Of a stretch of 64,000 nt of DNA, positions 20,647 through 29,100 are shown piece by piece. A program made the position numbers and the translations under genes. This stretch comes from Chitinophagaceae bacterium. GTDB lineage: Bacteria > Bacteroidota > Bacteroidia > Chitinophagales > Chitinophagaceae. The stretch lies in contig JADKKA010000001.1 in the NCBI GenBank assembly GCA_016720745.1, positions 62,001 to 126,000 on the forward strand, written 5' to 3'. Each line of letters opens with the position of its first letter. Within the stretch, counting starts at the first letter, position 1. Below the pieces are notes generated by a model. It had not been told where the DNA came from, searched no databases, and was given only the letters and a program-made list of their open reading frames with translations.

Positions 20647-20918
20647 CACACGACAATTACGACCAACTGAAGATTGACAAGCTGCGGCATTACCTGGAGG
20701 ATATGACAGCAAAAGGTCATGCCAAGCCCTATGAAATATTTGTGGACAGCCTGAAGGTTGTTCCAAAGACTGAAGACCCGAAAGATTTTGACAATTATGA
20801 ATATTACATGAATGAGGATACTGAAAAAGTCCGCATCGTTATTTATAATTCAAATCTCTCCCCCCGCAACGATCAGTATTGCTTTTATGTAAAACAACTG
20901 AAACAGGAAAAGGATTGA
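20637..20918 (+). CDS. Hypothetical beta-rich protein
   Basis: A 93-residue protein starting MPITHDNYDQLKIDKLRHYL. After an N-terminal helix it has strands IFVDSLKVVPKT, VRIVIYNSNL and QYCFYVKQLKQ. No signal peptide or membrane segment. It overlaps the previous stop and the next start (TTGA), so translation is probably coupled. No family recognised; the C-terminal strand resembles those of the neighbouring beta-rich proteins. Confidence 0.5.
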   Translation: MPITHDNYDQLKIDKLRHYLEDMTAKGHAKPYEIFVDSLKVVPKTEDPKDFDNYEYYMNEDTEKVRIVIYNSNLSPRNDQYCFYVKQLKQEKD

Positions 20919-21442
20919 ATGGCCTCGGTGATATTGAAAACATCATTCAAGAAAAACTTTCGGCCAGAGACCGGGAACATGAAGTAAAACGGATGCAGGA
21001 GGAACTGGAAGAAACCAAAAAGAAACTGGATGATGCCGAAGACTACATTGAAGAACTGGAAGAAAAACTGGAGCACGCAGGTAACGATAAACACAAGCTT
21101 AAAAATATTGACCTGGTGGAACTGGGTTCTGCGGTACTTGGCAGACTTGCTGAAAAGAATGCTGATGTGCTGAGTGGACTGGGGCTGGGTGGTGTAGGTA
21201 ATAAAGAAACCAAACAACTGGAACCACCGCAACCACAAGGCGAAGCAAGTTTTCAGAAAAAGACCCCAGATGGAAATACAGTTAGTGAAGAAGAACAACA
21301 ATACCTGGCCACATTAAGGCAACTGCAAAGCCGCTTTGATGAGCCGCAGTTGATTGCTGTTATCGGCATCCTGAATGAACTGATGGCTGATCCTTCGCAG
21401 GTAACACCGGTCGCAGAATTATTGAACATTAAAAATCCGTAA
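20915..21442 (+). CDS. Coiled-coil protein with N-terminal NGLGD motif
   Basis: I place the start at the TTG at 20915, which overlaps the previous TGA and follows an AGGAAAAGG purine-rich stretch; an upstream in-frame TTG at 20879 is also possible. The product begins (M)NGLGDIENIIQEKLSAR, then a long charged coiled coil (about residues 20-65), a hydrophobic helix VELGSAVLGRLAEKNADVLS, a Gly-rich hinge, a Pro/Gln stretch and a C-terminal helical region. It is about 175 residues and soluble. The NGLGD start matches the short motif that recurs in this operon. Scaffold or tethering protein is a reasonable guess. Confidence 0.55.
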   Translation: MNGLGDIENIIQEKLSARDREHEVKRMQEELEETKKKLDDAEDYIEELEEKLEHAGNDKHKLKNIDLVELGSAVLGRLAEKNADVLSGLGLGGVGNKETKQLEPPQPQGEASFQKKTPDGNTVSEEEQQYLATLRQLQSRFDEPQLIAVIGILNELMADPSQVTPVAELLNIKNP

Positions 21443-21444
21443 CC

Positions 21445-21627
21445 ATGAGTAAATATCAGTATGAAATAACCATTGAAGCAAAAACAGAAACCGAGGCTGA
21501 TGCGAAGATGACGGCCTTAACTACGCTGGCTTCCAAACTCAGCCAAAAGGAACTGACCAAACTGGCTCACACGATTGTGAACGATCCGGTGAAAACGGCA
21601 CTGGCTAAAAAGTATCTCGGAGTTTAA
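21445..21627 (+). CDS. Small conserved-type protein (60 aa)
   Basis: MSKYQYEITIEAKTETEADA followed by a helical segment with Lys/Leu heptads and a C-terminal KTALAKKYLGV. It starts two bases after the previous stop. A beta-strand then two helices, no membrane segment. Function unknown; size and position fit a small virion or assembly component. Confidence 0.5.
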   Translation: MSKYQYEITIEAKTETEADAKMTALTTLASKLSQKELTKLAHTIVNDPVKTALAKKYLGV

Positions 21628-21663
21628 TTGTTTTCATGATTTGTTTTTAGAAATCCGTATCCT

Positions 21664-22362
21664 ATGAACTCAGAAACTACTACCCATAACCATGAGGGGT
21701 TTACTCCAAAGGAAATAATCACATACAGCTTGCTGGGTGTGGTTGTTTTGGGTGGTAGTTTCTTTATTGGCCGCCGCCTGGTACGCAAAGTCCGTTCTGA
21801 CAGTGAGGAAAAGAAAACCTATGAAGAAGGCAATGAAGCCACAATGGCCAAGCAACTGAAAATGGCTTTTGATAATGATATGTGGTTTGGCTGGGGAACT
21901 GATGAGGAAGCGATTCGCAAAACATTACAGGCCGTTCCGAGTAAGGAAGTATTTCGTAAGGTCATCAACTCGTATCAAAAATTATATGCAAGGAGTTTGA
22001 TGAAAGACATGCAGGATGAGTTGACCTCAACGGAGTATAATGAGATGCTGGCGATCATCGCTGCAAAACCGGACAGAGGTAACAAAGTTCTTCCACCGGC
22101 ATTATCTGCCAATCAGTATTTGTCCTGGGCAAAGCGGTTGAGAGCTGCTTTCAATATCACTTATGGCCCCTTTCCTGGAACAGACGAAGATGCCATCAAA
22201 GCCGTGTTCATGGAGATCCCCACGCAGGCGGCTTTTGGACAAGTGGCACTTGCTTACAAGAAAGAGTACAATGATGATTTGATGAAAGACTTGCAAAGCG
22301 AACTGGAGTTTTATGAAATCGTCCCGATGATGAACATTATTGCCAAGAAACCCAAAGCATAA
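21664..22362 (+). CDS. Membrane-anchored protein with two annexin-like repeats
   Basis: The 232-residue protein has one membrane segment (about residues 18-37), a basic stop-transfer stretch, and two repeats of the annexin type. Repeat 1: FGWGTDEEAIRKTLQAVP (about 75-92) to SLMKDMQDELTSTEYNEML. Repeat 2: PFPGTDEDAIKAVFMEIP (about 169-186) to DDLMKDLQSELEFYEIV. The GTDE-A-I core and the 'Y...Y..DL..DL.SEL' end are the annexin consensus. Repeat 1 keeps the type-II calcium pattern GxGT (76-79) with an acidic residue 39 positions later (Asp118); repeat 2 lacks the first Gly. Annexins bind acidic phospholipids through calcium. Eukaryotic members have four repeats; two repeats plus a TM anchor is unusual. 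Confidence 0.65.
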   Translation: MNSETTTHNHEGFTPKEIITYSLLGVVVLGGSFFIGRRLVRKVRSDSEEKKTYEEGNEATMAKQLKMAFDNDMWFGWGTDEEAIRKTLQAVPSKEVFRKVINSYQKLYARSLMKDMQDELTSTEYNEMLAIIAAKPDRGNKVLPPALSANQYLSWAKRLRAAFNITYGPFPGTDEDAIKAVFMEIPTQAAFGQVALAYKKEYNDDLMKDLQSELEFYEIVPMMNIIAKKPKA

Positions 22363-22369
22363 TCCAACT

Positions 22370-23330
22370 ATGAAATCAAAATCCACCAATAAGAAAAGCC
22401 AGAAGAAAAAAATTGTGATTACCACCCTAGCGGTCGGCGCAGCGGGAATACTGGGGTATTTTGGCTGGCAGTATTACAAAAAGAAAAAAGCCGCTAATAA
22501 AGACAACGATGCAGATATCAGCTTCAAGCGCAAAACAGTAGCTGATCCGATTCCGGTGATAACAGACACACCTGTTTACCATCCGATCATTAAGCCAAAA
22601 TCAAAAACCTAAGCCTAAGCCTGTTTATGAAAACCCCTATGTGGACGTTAGCCCCGTAAGCAAGGATGGCTTTCCGCTGAAGCGGGGCAGCAAGGGCGAT
22701 AAAGTAAGGGCTATGCAGGAAATGCTGATAGCAAAGTTTGGCAAGCAGATATTACCACGTTACGGCGCAGATGGCGACTTTGGCCCTGAAATGTCTGCCG
22801 CACTGAAGAAGCTCAAAATGCCACCGAGCATTGACGAGAGTACTTACAATGTGCTGATGCAGGGGCGTAAAGTTGCCAGTACATCACTGGCGCAGCAAAT
22901 ATTCGCTGCTGCATCCAAAGGAGATTTTACAGGCACCATCAATCTACTCAAACAACTTAAAAACAAGGAGGACTACCGTACAACCAGTGATGAATTTAAA
23001 AACTACCGCTTGGGTGGCGGGGTGAGGCAAACCCTGGTAAACGGACTATTCAACACATTTACTAAAGAAGATCAGAAACAGGCCATACGCTTTGAGTTCC
23101 TGCGGATGGGGCTACAGTTTGACGGTAACAAGTGGTCATTGAGCGGATTTGACGGGGTGAGTATTGTAACGATTGAACCGGCAACCGTTTGGGTCAACTC
23201 ATCTGAAACCATTCAGGTTCCTGCTAAAATGGTACTCGGCAATGAAGTCAGCAAACGGCTTGACTACACGCTTTTTGAAAACAACGGCAAACACTTTTTA
23301 GTACATACAAAATCTATTCAATCTCTTTAA
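22370..23330 (+). CDS. Membrane-anchored peptidoglycan-binding protein, one frameshift
   Basis: The ATG at 22370 gives MKSKSTNKKSQKKKIVITTL with a membrane segment at about residues 14-35. The frame stops at 22612 in an A5 run (22603-22607); with A4 it continues through a KPKPKP linker into the second frame (KRGSKGDKVRAMQEMLIAKF, GADGDFGPEMSAALKKL), a PG_binding_1 domain. A C-terminal ~130-residue region of unknown fold follows. The repaired protein is about 320 residues. It would anchor the particle or lytic complex to peptidoglycan. It directly precedes an amidase. Confidence 0.65.
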
Positions 23331-23339
23331 AATACGCAA

Positions 23340-23744
23340 ATGAAAAGACATATCCGTTACATCGTAGTACACAGCACTGCCACATTTGACCCGAAGGTTT
23401 CACAGTTCTATGGAAACTATCACTATGTGGTGGAGCGCACAGGTGAGATAAAAAGAGTTCATCCCGATTCCACCATTATCAAAAACGTGGAGAAGGTGGA
23501 TAACGAAGCCATCCACATTGCCTACTCCGGTGGCAGGAATAAATCCGGCACCCTGGGTGATACCAAAACCCCTAACCAGGAAGAAGCCTTGTTCAATAAA
23601 ATCGTGGCACTGTCTATCAAATATCCCAGTGCCGCCATTGTAGGCCATGATGAACTGGAGCCAGGCTCTATCTCACCGGGCTTTAATGTAAAGGACTGGA
23701 TAAAAAATTATGAGCCTGACCTGAACCTGTCCAAAGCCGGATAA
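23340..23744 (+). CDS. N-acetylmuramoyl-L-alanine amidase (T7-lysozyme/Amidase_2 type)
   Basis: A 134-residue minimal amidase. Residues IRYIVVHSTAT hold the first zinc ligand (His11). EAIHIAYSGG carries a second candidate and GHDELEPGSISPGFN corresponds to the C-terminal metal/active-site loop of the family ('GH.D..PG..CPGF..W'). No signal peptide, as in phage endolysins, which rely on a holin. It lies nine bases after the PG-binding gene and is followed by a second wall-active protein and holin-like genes. It would cleave the bond between MurNAc and L-Ala. Confidence 0.75.
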   Translation: MKRHIRYIVVHSTATFDPKVSQFYGNYHYVVERTGEIKRVHPDSTIIKNVEKVDNEAIHIAYSGGRNKSGTLGDTKTPNQEEALFNKIVALSIKYPSAAIVGHDELEPGSISPGFNVKDWIKNYEPDLNLSKAG

Positions 23745-23780
23745 CCGATTACCTCAAACAAACAATAAAAATCCAAACCT

Positions 23781-24380
23781 ATGTTACTTGCAATTCAGAA
23801 TACTATGCTTGCAAAAGCATACAAGATTTACTCACGCCCCTTTGAACTGAATATTGTGGGCGTTCGTGCCAACAGCACAGAACCTAATCGCTTTGATGAT
23901 ACTATCAATGTATTTTACAAAAACAATGCAGGGGACTGGCAATACCACCAGTTTCCGGCTACCACTGATCCCGGTACTTTCTGGCTGCGCAACCTGATGA
24001 ATCCACAAGGCACAGCCATCGTAAAACACGGTCAGTATATCGGTTCCCACGGCATTGGGATGCACCGGGGCAAATACCTGGCTCTGACACAGAGGCGGCC
24101 TATCACAGTGATTCGTGACTATAACCGGGATGCAGTGCTGGACTTCAATAACGGCAAGGAGCAAACGGGCATATTCGGAGTTAATATCCATCATGCCTCT
24201 GTAAACGGAACTACTAAGTATGTAGAGAAATACTCCGCAGGCTGCCAAGTGTTTGCCAATATTGCCGACTTTAATCTTTTCATGCAACTCGCCCAGAGGC
24301 ACAAAACCATGTACGGTAATGATTTTACCTACACATTGATTGATGAGAGGGCTTTAGTCCGTGAAGCAAAAAAAAATTAG
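23781..24380 (+). CDS. L,D-transpeptidase-like (YkuD-type) protein
   Basis: A 199-residue protein without signal peptide. The C-terminal part reads GVNIHHASVNGTTKYVEKYS followed by AGCQVFAN. The spacing His-(about 16)-S-A-G-C resembles the YkuD active site H..S.GC, with the Cys as nucleophile. Upstream, GTFWLRNLMNPQGTAI and YIGSHGIGMHRG fit the beta-rich barrel. In phage-type clusters such proteins are thought to act on peptidoglycan. It follows the amidase and precedes tiny membrane proteins. Distant homology only; a hydrolase role is possible. Confidence 0.5.
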   Translation: MLLAIQNTMLAKAYKIYSRPFELNIVGVRANSTEPNRFDDTINVFYKNNAGDWQYHQFPATTDPGTFWLRNLMNPQGTAIVKHGQYIGSHGIGMHRGKYLALTQRRPITVIRDYNRDAVLDFNNGKEQTGIFGVNIHHASVNGTTKYVEKYSAGCQVFANIADFNLFMQLAQRHKTMYGNDFTYTLIDERALVREAKKN

Positions 24381-24454
24381 TGTTTGACCTGGTAGGCTTA
24401 AGTATTGCCGCAGCCTTTGGTTTAATCACTTATCAAATCGTAAAAGAAACCTGA
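24380..24454 (+). CDS. 24-residue single-TM peptide
   Basis: A GTG at 24380 sharing a base with the previous TAG starts MFDLVGLSIAAAFGLITYQI and ends VKET; its TGA overlaps the next ATG (TGATG). The whole peptide is one hydrophobic helix with a short charged tail. The double overlap and location between wall-active enzymes and a holin-like gene support a real gene, such as a small holin, antiholin or assembly factor. Evidence is from arrangement and composition only. Confidence 0.4.
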   Translation: MFDLVGLSIAAAFGLITYQIVKET

Positions 24455-24687
24455 TGAAAACATTTCTCACACAACTATTCAAGGATAAGAATGGCTGCTA
24501 TTCACTTCGTGAAGTGGCTATCGCCTTACTCATACTGGCGCTTTTGATAAGCTGGATTGCCCAGCAATTCTTCAGCAAAACAATGCCGGAATTTATGTTC
24601 TACGCATTTGCCAGTTTGATCGGTGCCGGATGTTTCGGCTATTCCCTTGAAAAGAAAACAACCATTGACAATAATCAAAACCAATAA
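24454..24687 (+). CDS. Two-TM holin-like protein
   Basis: A 77-residue protein with two membrane helices, REVAIALLILALLISWIAQQ and FMFYAFASLIGAGCFGYSLE, and a charged C-terminal tail. Size, topology and location after the amidase are those of phage holins, which permeabilise the inner membrane. No sequence family recognised. Confidence 0.5.
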   Translation: MKTFLTQLFKDKNGCYSLREVAIALLILALLISWIAQQFFSKTMPEFMFYAFASLIGAGCFGYSLEKKTTIDNNQNQ

Positions 24688-24688
24688 G

Positions 24689-25348
24689 ATGAAAAACTTC
24701 AAAACAATTATTACACTCCTGATCGGCATTACCATTGGCTTTTCCTTTTGCCAGCTTTTTCACCGAAATGCTGACGACAGCGATATACCGGCTGCAACAG
24801 TGCAGGCCAGTGCTGAAACAATTAAAGAGCAGGTGGCCCAGGTGGAAAAGCAGTACCGTGAAAAAGAGGATTCCCTGAATGAGCATAATGACAGCCTGGG
24901 CAGCCGACTTAAACAAACAGAAACGGCATTAAACAAGGCCAAAAGAAAGAACGGTGAACTGCAACAACAGGTGTACACATTAATTGACCGGCAAAGCATT
25001 TTCAAACAGGAAAATGATACAGCCAGTTATTACAGCAACTGTGATTCGCTTGCCTGGCTTACCAACCAGTTAATTATTTATTCGACTGAAAAGGACAGCC
25101 TGAGCCAGATCAGCATACAGACCCTGGGGGCACAGGTACAAAACAGGGATTCTGCAATTGTGTTGAAGCTCTCGCAATACCAGTCGCTCAAAACAACACT
25201 ATCGCAAAACCTTTCCCAACAACTGGCTCTTGAAAAAGAAGTTAAGCAGCTAAGAAAGAAATTCAAACGACACCGGTTCTGGGGCAAAATGAAAAACGCC
25301 GGTTTACTGATTATCTCCGGTCTTGCGGCCAAACAATTACTACACTAA
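24689..25348 (+). CDS. Membrane-anchored coiled-coil protein (spanin-like)
   Basis: From the ATG at 24689 (one base after the previous stop) MKNFKTIITLLIGITIGFSF forms an N-terminal membrane anchor, followed by about 150 residues of coiled coil (KEQVAQVEKQYREKEDSLNE and similar), a basic patch KQLRKKFKRHRFWGK and a hydrophobic C-terminus. The product is 219 residues. i-Spanins of phages infecting Gram-negative hosts have an N-terminal TM followed by a periplasmic coiled coil, and the position in the lysis cassette fits. The second hydrophobic end is not typical, so a virion membrane protein is the alternative. Confidence 0.45.
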   Translation: MKNFKTIITLLIGITIGFSFCQLFHRNADDSDIPAATVQASAETIKEQVAQVEKQYREKEDSLNEHNDSLGSRLKQTETALNKAKRKNGELQQQVYTLIDRQSIFKQENDTASYYSNCDSLAWLTNQLIIYSTEKDSLSQISIQTLGAQVQNRDSAIVLKLSQYQSLKTTLSQNLSQQLALEKEVKQLRKKFKRHRFWGKMKNAGLLIISGLAAKQLLH

Positions 25349-25364
25349 CAAACCAATAAAAGGC

Positions 25365-25574
25365 ATGAAAGAAAAAAGCATTGTGGCTTCGGCCACACTG
25401 ATTACCTCCCTTCTCTCTTATGCCTATGCAAAGGAATCTGGAAAAGATGCGGTTCCATTTGTGATGGTGGGAGGTTTTATCGGGTCACTCATTGGAGAGG
25501 GCATCGCTGAAATAATCAAAAACAATAACCAAAATAACAATCAAAAAAACAATGGCAACACAAATAATCGATGA
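25365..25574 (+). CDS. Small membrane protein
   Basis: A 69-residue protein starting MKEKSIVASATLITSLLSYA. Two hydrophobic stretches (about 5-18 and 27-47) are separated by KESGKD, and the tail is Asn-rich (NNNQNNNQKNNGNTNNR). Its end overlaps the next start by 23 bases. It may be a second holin-like or accessory membrane protein. Function unknown. Confidence 0.45.
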   Translation: MKEKSIVASATLITSLLSYAYAKESGKDAVPFVMVGGFIGSLIGEGIAEIIKNNNQNNNQKNNGNTNNR

Positions 25575-26139
25575 CGGCGCATCAATTCGGATTATAAACG
25601 CCGCCAGCGTACTACTGATCAATAAATCGCATATCAAAACCATTGACACAATTAAGGATAATACTATCCGACTGGATATCGGATCGGGTGCGCTTAAAAA
25701 CGTTTTCATCAAATTCACGGAAGTGACTATTCCGGCAGCGTTACCGGACGTTTATGCGTTGCGGGATGCAATCAATGCAATGCTGAAAAATAATGGTGGC
25801 GGGCTGGCAACGGAACAGAAACAGGATATTCAGATTGAATTACTGAGCGGCATCCTGTCCGCACTGACCGAGATAAAAATAGCTATCAGTAACCTGAAAT
25901 GTTGCTGCAATGGCCAGATCATGCGAATTGATGAATCCAACCCTTTAGTCACCTATGTTGGGTATGCCAATATGGGATCGCTGCCCAATCAGGCTGTCTG
26001 GTCAATTCAAAAAACAACAAGGTTCGCCACAAATGATATTGTGATTTTGGAATGGGCTGATGGAAATGAATTATTTGATAATATCTGGGATCAACGCCTT
26101 GAGCTTAATTACCTGGCATTGGGCGGACCAGTAAAATAA
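25552..26139 (+). CDS. Hypothetical structural-type protein
   Basis: A 195-residue protein with beta-strand-rich N-terminus (SIRIINAASVLLINKSHIKT), a central helix KQDIQIELLSGILSALTEIK, a CCC cluster, and a C-terminal segment ending ILEWADGNELFDNIWDQRLE then LNYLALGG. C-termini of the type 'W.DG...FDN.W..R..L.Y' occur in receptor-binding and tail-associated phage proteins, so an adhesin or spike role is possible. No membrane segment. Assignment uncertain. Confidence 0.45.
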   Translation: MATQIIDDGASIRIINAASVLLINKSHIKTIDTIKDNTIRLDIGSGALKNVFIKFTEVTIPAALPDVYALRDAINAMLKNNGGGLATEQKQDIQIELLSGILSALTEIKIAISNLKCCCNGQIMRIDESNPLVTYVGYANMGSLPNQAVWSIQKTTRFATNDIVILEWADGNELFDNIWDQRLELNYLALGGPVK

Positions 26140-26155
26140 ATAGCTGATTGGCAAA

Positions 26156-29100
26156 ATGAACTATTCAACCGTACCTGAAATAGTGCTTGGCGAAACTCCG
26201 GAAATAGATGTTCCGGAGTTAGCCGTTTCTTATACTCGCAGTGGCAAGCGACAGTTTGGAAAAATTACTAGTTCCAAAGATGCTGCTGATTTTATCCGTA
26301 ACACTTTTGGAGAAGGACAGATGGAATTACAGGAGCAATTCATTGTGCTTTATCTGAACCAGGCAAACGAGATTATCGGTTATTACAAACACTCTAAGGG
26401 AGCCATCAATGCAACGGTTGCTGATATACGGATTGTGCTGGCCACAGCTTTAAAGGCGCTCGCTGTTTCAATGGTGATAGCACACAATCATCCATCCGGT
26501 AATCTTAAACCCTCAAGGGCAGATGAGCAATTGACGGACAAGATCAAGCAAGGATCTTCGCTGATGGATGTAAAACTGCTCGATCATATCATCGTTACCA
26601 AAGAAGGCTATTACTCCTTTGCAGACGAAGGACTGCTGGGTCTTGATGGGCTGAACAACAAGGAACAGTTTTTTGTAACAGCCGTAGAAAGAGATTTAGC
26701 TACAAAGAAGGAGCATAATAAAATCTCTCTTGAAAAACTTGCCGCATCCTTTGGCATTACCGATAAGAACGAAGTAAAAGAGCTGACTGAACTCGCCATT
26801 GTAAACAGGGCAAGACTGCTGGCACATAGCGAAGGAACAGTCAAAGAACGATTCCAGCGAATAGTGGAACTTTACCATAACCAGGTGAACTTATCTCACC
26901 GCACCTCTCAAAGCATTTTGTTGCAACAATATTCCACACCTGCACCCATTGGTTATCTGGCGGGAGTTTTCTGTGAAATAGATAAACTGCAATTTAATGG
27001 CGGATTCGCTTTAGAGCCTTCAGCCGGAAATGGACTGTTAACCATAGCAGCCAAGCCAGAGAGAGTTTATGTAAATGAACTGGACAGCTTCAGAAACCAC
27101 AATTTGAAAACGCAAGGATTTGCTAACGTATGGAACCGGGATGCTACCAAGCCGTTCTTTGATGTGCAACGGAATTTCAAAGCCGTAATGACCAATCCTC
27201 CTTTTGGAAAAATGGAAACCGAAGTGATGTTCGATACTTTTCCCATAAAGCCACTGGAGCATGTAATGGCCTTACGGGCATTGGATTGTATGGCTGGTGA
27301 TGGCAGAGCCGCTATCATTATCGGGGGCACACTACCTGGGATGCCAAGGGCAGAATCACTTCAGGCAAGAACCGTATTTTCTTTAACTATCTCTACAGCC
27401 GCTATCATGTAGCGGATGTTATCAATATTGATGGTCACAAACTTTATTCCCGGCAGGGAACTTCTTTTGATGTCAGGCTGATCCTCATAAACGGCAGAAA
27501 GCCGGAAGTATCGGGCGCAGCTCCGGTCTTTAACCCCGATAAAGATGTTGTGGTGAAGACCTTCGAGGATTTATATGACCGGGTGATGGATGCAATGGAA
27601 ACAAACCAAAATCCAGCTATGAAAATTGTTACGATAAAACAACATTTAGAAAAAGAAGCTGCGGCACTGATGAAACTATTCCAGGATGAAACCCTGGCCG
27701 CTCCCTATGAACCAGCATCGGAAAGCTGTGTGGTACTGAATACTCAGGTTCCCGATAGCATGGCTTTTGAAACCAGGGAAGCCTTGCTTAGTATTAAAGC
27801 TGAAGTTGGTGGTGATATAGACAATTTTGTACGCCACCGCCTAAAATACTCAAACAAAGCCTCTTTATGTAAAGTATTATCTGCAGAACAAATTGATGCC
27901 GTGGCAATGGCGATTTACAATATTGAAGCCAGGGGACAGGGCATGATTATCGGTGACCAAACCGGCATCGGTAAAGGCCGTGTTGCGGCAGCCATGATCC
28001 GCTATGCAGTGAACCAGGGGGTAAAGCCCGTATTCCTTACAGAGAAAGCAAACCTGTTTTCTGATATTTACCGTGACTTATCTGCTATTGGTTCCGGCCA
28101 TTTAAAACCGCTGATTGTAAACAGCAAGGAATCTAAAACCGATATAAAGAATGAAGATGGGGAAGTAATGTACCAGGCTCCTTCAACCACCGAACAACAA
28201 AATATTATCAGCTCCAGAACAATACCCACACAATACGATTTTGTATTGGCTACCTATTCTCAATTCAACTCGCCGGAAAAGAAACCGGAGAAACCAAACT
28301 TTCTCCGTGCCATTGCAGATGATAATATTTTCATCATGGATGAAGCGCATAACTCCAGCGGCTCATCTAATACTGGTGAATTTTTGCAAGGGGTGGTTGC
28401 TAAAACAAAGGGTGTGGTTTTCTTATCAGCAACCTTTGCCAAGCGACCAGACAATATGCCCATCTATGCAATGAAAACATCCATTGCTGATTGCAATATG
28501 AGTAAGGATGATCTGGTGGAAGCAATCACAAGAGGCGGTGTGGCTTTGCAGGAAGTTTTGTCTTCACAGCTTGTAGCTGAAGGTCAAATGGTGCGCCGTG
28601 AAAGAAGTTTTGAAGGCGTAGAAGTAAATTATCTTTCACTGGATACCAAGACCGAAGAACACCGTGCCATTGCTGACAATATCACAGAAATCCTTCGGGA
28701 CATTATTGCCTTTCAGTCAAACTTCGTAGATACGCAGGTAGAGGAACTCGATAAGATTGCGGTAGCCGAAGGAAAAGAAGTAGAGCTGCGGGAAGGCACT
28801 TCCCAGGCAGGCGTAGATAACCAGCCTTATTTCTCCAAAGTATTCCAGGTAATTAACCAGATGCTTTTTTCGCTCAAGGCAGAAGCTGTTGCAGAACAAG
28901 CTATAAAAAGATTAAAGGAGGGTAAAAAGCCCGTCATTGCTTTTGCTTCTACAATGGGGAGCTTTATTGAATCAATGGAAAATGAGCATGGCTCAACGGT
29001 TGGAGATGGAGATACCATCAATGCTGATTTTAGCGAAGTCTTGAAACGAGGATTGGAAGGTGTGCTGCGTTATTCTGAAAAAGATGTGGATGGTAATTCC

